Source: Bosea sp. NBC_00550 (GTDB lineage: Bacteria > Pseudomonadota > Alphaproteobacteria > Rhizobiales > Beijerinckiaceae). From it: a stretch of DNA of 64,000 nucleotides. The stretch is taken from assembly GCF_026020075.1 (NCBI RefSeq), contig NZ_CP102772.1:1922001-1986000 (forward strand). Reading direction: 5' to 3'. This document shows positions 54,366 to 62,170 of this stretch, one piece after another. A program made the translations under genes and the position numbers. The number at the start of each line of letters is the position of its first letter. The stretch's first letter is position 1. The notes under the pieces were generated by a model, which saw only the letters and a list, made by a program, of their open reading frames with translations, was not told where the DNA came from and did no database searches.

Positions 54366-54600
54366 ATCGCTTTCGAAAAGCCGGGTGGATCACTCGCCAT
54401 CGAAGATATGCGCGAGATAACAAGCCCGCACTGCGGCGTTTTTACCGTTCCGTGCCGTTCTCCTGCAAGTCGTTGATCTACGTACGAAATCTGCTTCATC
54501 GTTGTGCGTCATTAATCCTCGTTTGTCTCGTTGTTTTCGATTTTTGCTCCGGTTTCACCGCATCGCCACCGCATGGACCGCATCGGCGCCCCCCGTTTGT

Positions 54601-55824
54601 TCACCCCTCGGAGGCGCTAAGACTGGCGAGCCGATCGCCCATCAGATTTGCCGCCGCCTCGGCCCGTTCGTCCTTCACATGGCCATAAACCTCAAGCGTG
54701 ATCCGCGGGCTCGAATGGCCGAGCCGGTGCGCTACTGTCACGGCGTCGAGCCCGGCCGCGAGGAGATCGGTCGCGCAGGAATGACGCCATGCGTGGCAGG
54801 GCTGGGCGCCTTTAACTTTGGCGCGTCGCATGACGCGCTCCATCAGCTTTGTGATGCGGTCCGGGTGAAACATCTCCCCGCCCAGGGTCGGGAACAACAG
54901 AAGCGGCTCGCGCTGATAGCCCGGCCCCCACTTCAGCCCCTGTTCGAGGATGGTAGCGCGATGCCTCATAAGCCGTGCCATGAAGGCTGGGGGCAGCTTG
55001 ATCCGGCGCAGCGACTTTTGGGTCTTCGCTACTTTGCGCAGCACCGGGACGCGCCCCGGTCCGACGCTGACCGAGCGCGTAATCGCGATCTCGCTGCGCT
55101 CTGTATCGATCTGGTCGAAAGCGAGCGGGGCGAGTTCGCCGCGTCTCATCCCGGTTAGCATTAAGACCGACACCATCAGGTCAATGTGATCGTAAACCTC
55201 GGTTTGGAAATCCGGATCTCCGACGATCGCCAGCAGTCGTCGGATTTCATCGTCGGCGAGATTGCGCGCACCGCTTCGCACAGTGGTGGGCGGCGTCGCA
55301 TCGGCAGCAGGATTGCTGACGAGCCATCGCCATTTCCGGGCCTGCTGTAGCGCCGCATGGGCTGCCGTATGAACGACACGAACGGAGGCTGGGCTGAGTG
55401 ACTTCGTTTCGTGCTTGCCCGGGACCTTCGGCTTGCGCCTGCTCACGCCACCGGTTTTCAGAAGTGTGGCGTAGGCCTTGTCAAGGTCAGCCGCGCTCAA
55501 ACGGCGCAGTTTGATGGAACCGATGATCTTGCCGAGCTTCGTCAAGCTCTGGGCGTAAGTGCGCACGGTCGCTGGCGACTTGCCTTGGCTTTCGAGCACG
55601 TCGATGAAAAGCCTGAAAAACTCCGCGACAGTCCGGTCATCGGGATCACCCGCAACGATACCGGTATGGGCGGTTTCCATCGCAGCAGCATGGAGCTTCG
55701 CGTCGCGTTCCTTTTCAAAGCTCTTGGAGCGTTCGCGCGACTTGCCATCGGCGGCCGTTTCCCGCCAGCCCGCCCTGAAGAACGTCCTGCCGCTGACGCT
55801 GGTCTCCTTCCGAACATAGGCCAT
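54601..55824 (-). CDS. Tyrosine-type site-specific integrase
   Basis: A 407-residue phage-type tyrosine recombinase. A SAM-like core-binding domain spans about residues 70-160 (VAEFFRLFIDVLESQGKSPA, TVRTYAQSLTKLGKIIGS). The catalytic domain has the first Arg in LTGMRRGELAPLAF, the HxxR in HAWRHSCATDLLAAG, GHSS, and the tyrosine nucleophile at Y380 (LEVYGHV). It overlaps the previous gene's stop (TGATG), so the ATG at 55824 is used though the frame is open to 55932. It should integrate and excise the element; the nearest end, beyond 54600, is the likely attachment site. Confidence 0.92.
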   Translation of the reverse strand: MAYVRKETSVSGRTFFRAGWRETAADGKSRERSKSFEKERDAKLHAAAMETAHTGIVAGDPDDRTVAEFFRLFIDVLESQGKSPATVRTYAQSLTKLGKIIGSIKLRRLSAADLDKAYATLLKTGGVSRRKPKVPGKHETKSLSPASVRVVHTAAHAALQQARKWRWLVSNPAADATPPTTVRSGARNLADDEIRRLLAIVGDPDFQTEVYDHIDLMVSVLMLTGMRRGELAPLAFDQIDTERSEIAITRSVSVGPGRVPVLRKVAKTQKSLRRIKLPPAFMARLMRHRATILEQGLKWGPGYQREPLLLFPTLGGEMFHPDRITKLMERVMRRAKVKGAQPCHAWRHSCATDLLAAGLDAVTVAHRLGHSSPRITLEVYGHVKDERAEAAANLMGDRLASLSASEG

Positions 55825-56501
55825 CACGCATTTCCCGCATTCTTGGCCGCAGACCGGCGCTGATACGCGACATGACACCGGCCGGAGCAGAAGCGCGCAT
55901 CGGAACGTTGATGCTCGAAATAGTCGAGGCATTCGATGCAGGCGCGCATGGGTGTTTCGTTTTCGAGGTGATGACCGGCACTTTGGATCATAAAAGCAAA
56001 GAGCACCTTGGCGCGGTTGTGGAACCCGCCCGTGTTAAAGTTCTGCTCGGGTTTGACGTCATTTTCGATCGTGAGATTGCGATCTCGCAGGAAGCATCGG
56101 GCGGATCGAAGGCGATCGCTGTCGCGCGTGATCCGGCTGACGCCGTCCGGCCCGAGCGGTTCCCACGCGCCAGCAGCAGCTCGCAATGCGTCCAGTAATT
56201 CCAGCCAATCCGATGTGCTGGCAGGTTTGTCAGGTGCAAGGCGGTCAAATGGTTCGCCGTGACGGCGACAGAACGATGCGGCCGCCTCTCCGTCCGCGGG
56301 ATCGATGGCCGCGAAGCTTCGCCAGAACGCTGCCGGTGCGTCGGCGGTCCATTCCTGTCCGACCCCGGTTGTTGTGAGGTCAACGACAACCTTCTTGCTT
56401 ACCGGAGCCCAGTCGCGCGCGCTTCTCAGCGTGATCTCGTAAGGCTCCCCGGGCTTGGCCCGGCGAAAGCGACGACCCGTAAATATCAGCCTCGTTCTCA
56501 T
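55824..56501 (-). CDS. Element protein with C-terminal CxxC zinc-ribbon-like motif
   Basis: A 225-residue protein just upstream of the integrase gene, sharing one base with it. The C-terminus has ACIECLDYFEHQRSDARFCS followed by GRCHVAYQRRSAA, a C-x2-C...C-x3-C pattern that probably binds zinc, as seen in CGNR/phage-type proteins. The first 130 residues (KPGEPYEITLRSARDWAPVS, DRLAPDKPASTSDWLELLDAL) resemble nothing I recognise. Coupled translation with the integrase implies a role in integration, excision or its control. Confidence 0.65.
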   Translation of the reverse strand: MRTRLIFTGRRFRRAKPGEPYEITLRSARDWAPVSKKVVVDLTTTGVGQEWTADAPAAFWRSFAAIDPADGEAAASFCRRHGEPFDRLAPDKPASTSDWLELLDALRAAAGAWEPLGPDGVSRITRDSDRLRSARCFLRDRNLTIENDVKPEQNFNTGGFHNRAKVLFAFMIQSAGHHLENETPMRACIECLDYFEHQRSDARFCSGRCHVAYQRRSAAKNAGNA

Positions 56502-56524
56502 CGGTTAGTCCCGCTTCCAATCGC

Positions 56525-56619
56525 TTTGTCATCAAGGATTAGCGGGAAAGCACGCGAAACGCAACAGAACGATTTATGTCCGTTGACAAAGGGATTAATA
56601 CCGACAAACCTAATTTGTC
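56525..56619. promoter_or_regulatory. Candidate operator region between the divergent element genes
   Basis: The 147-base gap between the zinc-ribbon-like gene and the AlpA-like gene is AT-rich and has four copies of TTTGTC/GACAAA: 56525-56530, 56585-56590, 56603-56608 and 56614-56619, in both orientations. TTGACA at 56584-56589 could be a -35 box. This is typical of a phage-like divergent control region. Confidence 0.5.
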
Positions 56620-56648
56620 AGCTTGTTCGACATCTGTTGGAGGACGTC

Positions 56649-56972
56649 ATGAACCGCCTTCGCCCGAAGAGACCCGGCTCCGGCTATTCCCCACATGCTT
56701 TTGCCCAGCGCATCCGAAAGTCGGATCGGATCGTCAATAAGATGATTGCGAATGGAGAGGTTCGCGTTGTGAAGCTGGGCGGGATGAAAATCATTCCCGA
56801 CGACGAATTGCCGCGAGTGTGCGGCCTCTTGGGTATCATCCCGCCGCCCGAGCCCGAACCTCTGGGCCACGTCAACCAGCAGATCGAAGGAGAGGCTGCG
56901 CCTCTCGCTTGCCGCCCTCGCGGCAGACCGCGCAAGGTTGTTACGGAAACCGCCCCCTCGCAAAACGGATGA
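56649..56972 (+). CDS. AlpA/excisionase-like DNA-binding protein with AT-hook-like tail
   Basis: A 107-residue protein. The N-terminal half (SGYSPHAFAQRIRKSDRIVN, then KMIANGEVRVVKLGGMKIIP) reads as a winged HTH of the AlpA/MerR type, used in satellites as a transcription activator or excisionase. The C-terminus RPRGRPRKVVTE resembles an AT-hook (GRPRK). GGAGGA lies 4 bases before the ATG. It faces away from the integrase gene across the candidate operator region. AlpA-like proteins in phage satellites switch the island on. Confidence 0.7.
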   Translation: MNRLRPKRPGSGYSPHAFAQRIRKSDRIVNKMIANGEVRVVKLGGMKIIPDDELPRVCGLLGIIPPPEPEPLGHVNQQIEGEAAPLACRPRGRPRKVVTETAPSQNG

Positions 56973-57102
56973 ACCGCCACGGGGCGGTCGAAGCAGCGCC
57001 GCGGCGGGTTGTCAGATTTCGCTTTCCAAGAGTGTGAAATCTAACAAGCGCGCGCATGCCTGTCGATCAGTCCCCGGCATCTCCAAACGGAGGCCAGCGA
57101 CC

Positions 57103-59277
57103 ATGCACGGCAATGGCTATCGCGGCACCGACGAGCCGCTCTCCGCCGTCGAGATCGAGATGTTGGCGGCCGCCAAATTCGGCTGCAAGGTGAACAGCCG
57201 CGGCCGAGACGAACTGCGCCTCGGCAAGAACGACCGCTATTCGGTCGCTACCCGTGGCGAGAAGGCCGGCGTCTGGCACGACTTCCTAACCGACGAGGGC
57301 GGCATCTTCCGGCGCGAGGACGATGACCGGCCGCGCAGCAACGGCCATTCCTTCAAGACACCGCCGCCACGCTCCGGGCGGGCCGAGAATAGCCATGCCG
57401 ATCGTGACGAGCCCGACGCGGATGATGAAGCCAAGCGCGAAGCCGAGCGCCAGCGCAGCCAGAAGATCCTCGGTGACTGCCTGCCGATCAAGGGTTCGAT
57501 CGCCGAGCGCTACCTCGCCTATCGCGAGATCCCATGCCCGCAGAGCGGCGTCTGGTTTCACCCCGCCCTGTCCCCGCATCGGGATCTGCCAAAATGGCCC
57601 GCACTGGTCGCCCAGCCGCGCTACGGCGACGGCAAGCCGACGCCTGGGCACCATGTGATCTATTTGGCCGAGGATGGCGCCCGCAAACGCGACGACATGG
57701 GCAAAAAGTCAAAACTGTCCTGGGGTGAGATCAAGGGCGGTGCGGTCCAGCTTTCGCCGATGACCGAGTACGGCCATCTCGGCTACGCCGAGGGCATCGA
57801 GACCGCGCTCTCGGCGCAGGCCATCTTCGGCGTTCCGGTCTGGGCCATGCTCGGCACGAGCAGCGACCTGCCTATGCCGCCTGGGCTCAAGCGCGCCACC
57901 GTCTTCGCCGACGCCGGCCAGGGCGGTGAGGAGGCCGCGCGTAAGCGGGCCGAGCGGCTGGTCGAGGCCGGCGTCATCGTCGAGATCCGCCGACCGCTCG
58001 GCGACGACGACTTCAACACCGACCTGATGAAGAATCCCGGCCTCACCGCCGCGGACTATCCCGAGACCGAGCCCATCAACGAACCCGACGCCGACCTGCC
58101 GCTTCGCCCTTCGGTCCCCGGCGACGAGGCAGGCATCCCCCAGCGCCGCTGGCTGATCCCCGGTCTGGCGCTGCCCGGCCAGGTCAGCCTGATCGGTGGC
58201 GCGGCCGGGGCCGGGAAGTCGATGTTCGCGGTGCATCTGTCGCTCGCAGCCGCGGCCGGCGTCGACTGGGGCGGCTGGCGCCTGCCGCGGCCCTTCAAGG
58301 TGCTGACCGTCAACCTCGAAGAGGACGACGACGAGATGGACCGGCGCTTCTGCGCGGTTCGGCGAAGCATGGACCTGATCGGCACCGATCTCAGCCCGGC
58401 GGTCTCGGTCAGGCGCCTGGCCGACCTGGTCGTGGCGCGGTTCGACCCGAAGAAGAGGACGGTGATCGAGACCCCACGCGTCGATGAGATCATCCGGTCG
58501 ATCCGCCATCACGGCTTCGACATGGTCATCATCGACCCGCTCGGCGAGACCTTCGACGGCGAGGAAAACTCCAACGACCAGATGAAGCGCATCGTCGGGA
58601 TCTGGCGCCGCATCGCCCGCGAGACCGGAGCCGCCGTGGTGCTCGTCCCGCATGCGGGCAAGAACCGCAACGGCGATTCCGGCAACGCCGACATGGTGCG
58701 CGGCGCCTCCGCCATGATCGGCGTGGCGCGCTGCGTCGTCACGATCGCCCCGATGGCGCCCGACGAGGCGGTCAAGCTCGGCCTGCCCGAGGCCGACGCG
58801 CGGCGCTATGTCAGGATCGACGATGCCAAGATGAATTACAGCCTGCCCTCGGCCGAGGCGCGCTGGTTTCGCCGCGAGGGCATCACGCTCGCCAACGGTC
58901 CAGCCGGCTCCGACGGCGACGAGGTCGGCGTGCTCGAACCCTGGGATCCGCATGCTGCCTTTACCGAGGTCTCGCCGGCTGCCGTTCGGGGCGCTCTCGA
59001 CAAGATCGAGGCTGGCATCCTCGACAAGGACGGCCGGCCGACCGGAGCGCTCTGGACCCCCCACAACAACAGCGGGGACAAATCGCGCTGGGTCGGCACG
59101 CTGTTCATGCGCGAGTTCGGCTGCCCGGAAGCGCAGGCCAAGCGGCTGATCAGCGACATGCTCGACAGCGGATTACTGGTCGCAACCGAGTATTCAGACC
59201 GGCACCGGAAGAAGCGCGTCGGGCTCAAAATCAACCTGACAAAATGGCCGGGTTCGAGGTGCGACGATGGCACCTAA
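57103..59277 (+). CDS. Primase-helicase of RepA/Toprim type
   Basis: A 724-residue replication protein. The first 130 residues look like a phage primase zinc/DNA-binding part (GKNDRYSVATRGEKAGVWHD, FLTDEGGIFRRED). Next is a Toprim-like domain (about 200-330: GYAEGIETALSAQAIFGVPV, and FADAGQGGEEAARKRAERLV with an Asp). The C-terminal half is a RepA-like hexameric helicase with Walker A IGGAAGAGKSMFAVHLSL and Walker B VIIDPLGETFDGEENSND. GGAGG lies 9 bases before ATG 57103. It should initiate and prime element replication. The repeat array that begins 20 bases after the stop is the probable origin. Confidence 0.85.
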   Translation: MHGNGYRGTDEPLSAVEIEMLAAAKFGCKVNSRGRDELRLGKNDRYSVATRGEKAGVWHDFLTDEGGIFRREDDDRPRSNGHSFKTPPPRSGRAENSHADRDEPDADDEAKREAERQRSQKILGDCLPIKGSIAERYLAYREIPCPQSGVWFHPALSPHRDLPKWPALVAQPRYGDGKPTPGHHVIYLAEDGARKRDDMGKKSKLSWGEIKGGAVQLSPMTEYGHLGYAEGIETALSAQAIFGVPVWAMLGTSSDLPMPPGLKRATVFADAGQGGEEAARKRAERLVEAGVIVEIRRPLGDDDFNTDLMKNPGLTAADYPETEPINEPDADLPLRPSVPGDEAGIPQRRWLIPGLALPGQVSLIGGAAGAGKSMFAVHLSLAAAAGVDWGGWRLPRPFKVLTVNLEEDDDEMDRRFCAVRRSMDLIGTDLSPAVSVRRLADLVVARFDPKKRTVIETPRVDEIIRSIRHHGFDMVIIDPLGETFDGEENSNDQMKRIVGIWRRIARETGAAVVLVPHAGKNRNGDSGNADMVRGASAMIGVARCVVTIAPMAPDEAVKLGLPEADARRYVRIDDAKMNYSLPSAEARWFRREGITLANGPAGSDGDEVGVLEPWDPHAAFTEVSPAAVRGALDKIEAGILDKDGRPTGALWTPHNNSGDKSRWVGTLFMREFGCPEAQAKRLISDMLDSGLLVATEYSDRHRKKRVGLKINLTKWPGSRCDDGT

Positions 59278-59296
59278 ACCCGACAGAATGTCCCTC

Positions 59297-59465
59297 TGCG
59301 CCGGTTCAAATCATCAACCGGCGCAGACCGGCGCAACCGGCGCAAAAATGCCTGCGCCGGTCCCATTTTTGCCAGAGCTAAAGCTCTGGTGGGGCAACCG
59401 GCGCAAAAGCTGCGCCGGTCGCTTGCCCGGCTGTCGCCGGCAGCGACTGCTTTGCCCCACCAGAG
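59297..59465. repeat. Iteron-like array and nested hairpins (candidate replication origin)
   Basis: Seven perfect copies of the 9-mer ACCGGCGCA or its complement lie at 59297, 59317, 59327, 59336, 59353, 59397 and 59411; three (59317, 59327, 59336) are direct repeats spaced by about one helical turn. Opposed copies form stems across 8 and 5 bases. An 8-bp hairpin (CCAGAGCT AA AGCTCTGG, 59372-59389) competes with a 14-bp arm (59384-59397) that pairs with 59452-59465. Lying directly after the primase-helicase, this looks like a replicator iteron region. Confidence 0.7.
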
Positions 59466-59508
59466 CGTCAGCCCAGCCCTGGCAAAACGCGCGACCGGCT
59501 CGCCTGCC

Positions 59509-59952
59509 ATGAGCACCGCCCTCGCCACCCTGCAGGCAGCACGCTCGGCCGGGATCGAGATCGAGGCAGACGGATCACGGCTGCGCCTGCGATCAGCCAT
59601 CCCGCCCTCCCGCATCCTGCTCGGAGCACTGCGCCAGAACGAGCCCGAGATCATCGAAATGCTGACGCCCGGCGAGGATGGCCGATCGCCCGAGGACTGG
59701 GCCTGCCGCTTCGACGAGATCGCCGGCCAGCGCGAATACGAGGACCACATGCCCCGGCCCGAGGCCGAAGCCTGCGCCCGGCAGTGCTGCATCACCGAAT
59801 GGCTGGCCTGCCACCCCGGCCGGTCCACCACCGAGGCCGAAGACGTCTTCGCCCGCATCGGGATGACGACGCGCAACTTATTGCGTCCGGCGCTGGCCAC
59901 GCCCGACGACCAACCGAACCGGCCCGGCCAGCCAATCAGGAGAGCGTCATGA
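59509..59952 (+). CDS. TubC N-terminal-docking-domain-like protein
   Basis: A 147-residue protein whose first 55 residues (ALATLQAARSAGIEIEADGS, RLRLRSAIPPSRILLGALRQ, EPEIIEMLTPG) resemble a TubC_N docking domain. In nonribosomal peptide systems this domain joins subunits, but phage-like elements encode free copies with unknown roles. The remainder has several cysteines and an acidic run (EAEACARQCCITEWLACHPG). The frame is open to 59389, but that part crosses the iteron array, so the ATG at 59509 is preferred. It overlaps the next gene by four bases. Confidence 0.65.
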   Translation: MSTALATLQAARSAGIEIEADGSRLRLRSAIPPSRILLGALRQNEPEIIEMLTPGEDGRSPEDWACRFDEIAGQREYEDHMPRPEAEACARQCCITEWLACHPGRSTTEAEDVFARIGMTTRNLLRPALATPDDQPNRPGQPIRRAS

Positions 59953-60399
59953 ACGGAACATCCCCGGAAGACGAAGCCGAAGCCCAACTTGTTGCGCTTA
60001 TTCAGGAGGTTATTGACGAGCAATGCGCAAAACGTAGGGCCCTGCCGGTCGCCGATCTGGTCAATGAGGTCATAGCCCGCAAAGGCGGCTTCCACGGCCC
60101 GGATGCCGAGTTCTATCGGCTATGCGCCCATGACCACATCACCGAGCTGGTGCAGCGCCACTTCGGGCCGCCGCAGCTGCCCGACCCTTTCCGACATCGT
60201 GCCCGGTTACTCGCACCTGCGGAGAGCCTATTCGGTCGTGCGGAACGGCAAGCGCGTCACGGTTCCAGTCGAGCGGCTGACACCTCAGGAGGCTCGGACA
60301 ATCGCCGACCAGCAGGAGCAGTTGGCTGCGGTCTACCTTGCCAAGGCCGAGGCGTACGAACGGGAAGCGGCGCGCCGTGAGGCAGGCGAGGACGGCTAG
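59949..60399 (+). pseudogene. Element gene interrupted by a frameshift
   Basis: The ATG at 59949 opens a convincing protein (AQLVALIQEVIDEQCAKRRA, LPVADLVNEVIARKGGFHGP, HITELVQRHFGPPQLPDP) that changes to low-quality sequence near 60185. From that point the frame one base ahead is good (SDIVPGYSHLRRAYSVVRNG, RVTVPVERLTPQEARTIADQ, LAKAEAYEREAARREAGEDG, stop at 60399). A +1 shift in GACCCTTTCCGAC would join them into a protein of about 149 residues. Either a mutation, a sequencing error or programmed slippage; I recognise no family. Confidence 0.65.
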
Positions 60400-60570
60400 C
60401 GGATGGAGCCGAGGCCGGGGGGAGGTCTGCAAGCCCGGCCGGGGCCTCCGGGAACCGACCCGTAGCCCCGCGCTTGCGGCGGCCCGAAATTCAACGAATT
60501 TTGAAGTACAATAATCGAGATTGTGTCCATTCTCTCCGCGCAGATACTTGCCACGTTCGGAGCACCGCCG

Positions 60571-61062
60571 ATGCCAGCAGGACGCCCGCCGAAGCCGCGT
60601 CGCGTCCGCGAGTTAGAGGGCCGGCGCGGGCATCGACCTATCCCGAACAGCGTCGAGAGCTGTGGCCGGCCACTGATGCCCGATTATCTCGACGACGAGC
60701 AGCGGGGCTTGTGGAAACAGATCGAGGCCGGCATGCCACCCGGCCTGCTCACTTTGGCCGACAGCCAAGCGGTCGAAAGGATGTGCGTCGCGTGGGCGAG
60801 GTTCCGCGAATGCCAGCGCAAGATCGGGGCGTTGACGATGTTCAGCAGAGGCTCAACCGGCCAGTTGGCGATGTCGCCCTTGGTCCGAATCCAGAACCTC
60901 GCGTCGAAGGAGATGCATCTTGCCGGCGAGGCACTCGGATTGAGCCCGGTCGCGCGCGCCCGGATCAGCGCGCCCGAGAACGTCGACAATGATCCCCTGG
61001 CGCTGTTGCTCGACGGCCAAGTTTATCGCCCGGCCGTGCCACGGAAGTCGAGGGCCAACTGA
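60571..61062 (+). CDS. Phage terminase small subunit, P27 family
   Basis: A 163-residue P27-type small terminase. The start PAGRPPKPRRVRELEGRRGH with RPIPN is the usual N-terminus of the family, and PDYLDDEQRGLWKQIEAGMP, LTLADSQAVERMCVAWARFR and NLASKEMHLAGEALGLSPVA follow. GGAG lies about 9 bases before the ATG at 60571. No large terminase gene follows, so it either serves as a packaging-specificity protein for a helper phage or is a leftover of a prophage. Confidence 0.88.
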   Translation: MPAGRPPKPRRVRELEGRRGHRPIPNSVESCGRPLMPDYLDDEQRGLWKQIEAGMPPGLLTLADSQAVERMCVAWARFRECQRKIGALTMFSRGSTGQLAMSPLVRIQNLASKEMHLAGEALGLSPVARARISAPENVDNDPLALLLDGQVYRPAVPRKSRAN

Positions 61063-62170
61063 GGCGATTTGTGGACGGCGACGTGCGCCCGGCCTAGCCT
61101 CGATCTGCGGATCAGATGCGGTAGTAACCCACCGAACATCGTCGGCTGGCCCTGATGGTTTCCGCGGATAAGGTCCCATTCTGCTTTGCGGGCTTCGACC
61201 CCCTCGACCCCCGCGGGTTGTCCTCATCCTCAGTCTGACCGGCGCGGATCTCGTATGTTGTCCTCGCAACCTCCTATGCGCGCGTAGCGCGCTGGTTGGA
61301 GGCTGATCCTCAAGCGGCTGCCCTCGGACCATGGTGGCCCAGATCGCCCGTGCGGCCCGGCTGGCCTTGACGAAAGTGTCGAGCCGGATCGGTTTGCGGG
61401 CGATCAGCGCGTTTCGCGAGGATCCACTGCATTTGGGTGATACTTGTTGCGTCTGACGAGCCGGCATCTGCCATTCGTGACGGTGACCGCGGCCTTCGTG
61501 CGGAAGGTGCTCTGGGTCAGCGTGTTCGGTACTTCTCCATCGTTGCTAAACCGCTTTTCGCCAGCTTCGTGATGTGCACGGGGCGGTAATGGATCGAGGA
61601 TCTCCGGCTCGCGCGCTCGGTCCGATGCCTCGGGTTTATACCGGGATCACAGCGGGTTCGTGCATCTATGGATCCACGCTCGTGCTTAGTGACGTACGTG
61701 AGCGCCATCTGATTGGCGCGATCGTCCGGAAAACGCCCCTGGCGTGAGAAACGTATGATCAGAGGCCGGCCGTGGTCGCTGACCCAAAAGGATTAGGACC
61801 TGGATCTGTATCCCGCTAGCGCGGATAGCGGGCATCGCCTCTTAATTAGGCAGCCGCGTTCCCTGGAAATTTGAAAACCTCGGCGCCGCGTTAGAAAACA
61901 CGGCAATTAAGCACCTCGTCGCCGAATAAGTATGTGCAGATTAAAATCTGTGCTCTGTGCACCCTAGCGGGCATTCGCTGACCTAGCGGTCGTTGGCGCC
62001 AGTTCCGGGATCTCTTCGGCATTCTCTGATTGTGCTTCGGAATTAACCGTCCCGGCACTGGCCCATTGCACGCAATTCTAGCGTGAGTTAAGGAACCGTT
62101 AATGCGGCAACCGAGATTTTACGGGCTTCTTATGAAGGTCCGTGAGTACTAATATTCAGGGGGTTGGATA
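61063..62170. other. 1.1-kb region without a clear intact gene
   Basis: No reading frame here is convincing on either strand. Near 61270-61302 is a hairpin (CCTCC, GCGCGC/GTA/GCGCGC, GGAGG). At 61309-61434 on the minus strand, RNALIARKPIRLDTFVKASR and AARAIWATMVRGQPLE faintly recall the C-terminus of IS110/IS1111-type transposases. Beyond 61700 composition becomes AT-rich and the stretch before 62171 holds TAGCGG repeats and probably the promoter of the exopolysaccharide locus. Confidence 0.5.
61812..61989. promoter_or_regulatory. TAGCGG repeats upstream of the exoY-like gene
   Basis: CCCGCTA (61812-61818) and TAGCGGG (61826-61832) form an inverted repeat; TAGCGGGCAT recurs exactly at 61826-61835 and 61965-61974, and TAGCGG again at 61984-61989. 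They precede the exoY-like start by 180-360 bases and could be regulator-binding sites. Confidence 0.4.

Larger units (their letters stand above)
54480..61100. mobile_element. Phage-satellite-like integrated element (approximate limits)
   Basis: A roughly 6.6-kb block with integrase, zinc-ribbon-like protein, AlpA-like regulator, primase-helicase, candidate origin, TubC_N-like protein, a frameshifted gene and a small terminase, set between housekeeping dcp and a degraded region. This gene order (int, alpA, primase-rep, ori, terS without large terminase or capsid) resembles Gram-negative phage-inducible chromosomal islands. No direct-repeat att pair could be found by eye in 54366-54600 and 61063-62170, so the limits are estimates. 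Confidence 0.65.

Noticed and set aside
54366..54600. Left attachment site of the satellite-like element
   Set aside because: The gap is AT-rich and in the right place, but I found no repeat of useful length shared with 61063-62170, so no att site is claimed.
59267..59512. 81-codon frame crossing the repeat array after the primase-helicase
   Set aside because: It is made largely of the translated 9-mer repeats and lacks a ribosome site; the array is better seen as non-coding.
60853..61467. Minus-strand frame running into the small terminase gene
   Set aside because: Most of it is a shadow of the terminase; only the far end resembles a transposase tail and is kept as a low-confidence remark.
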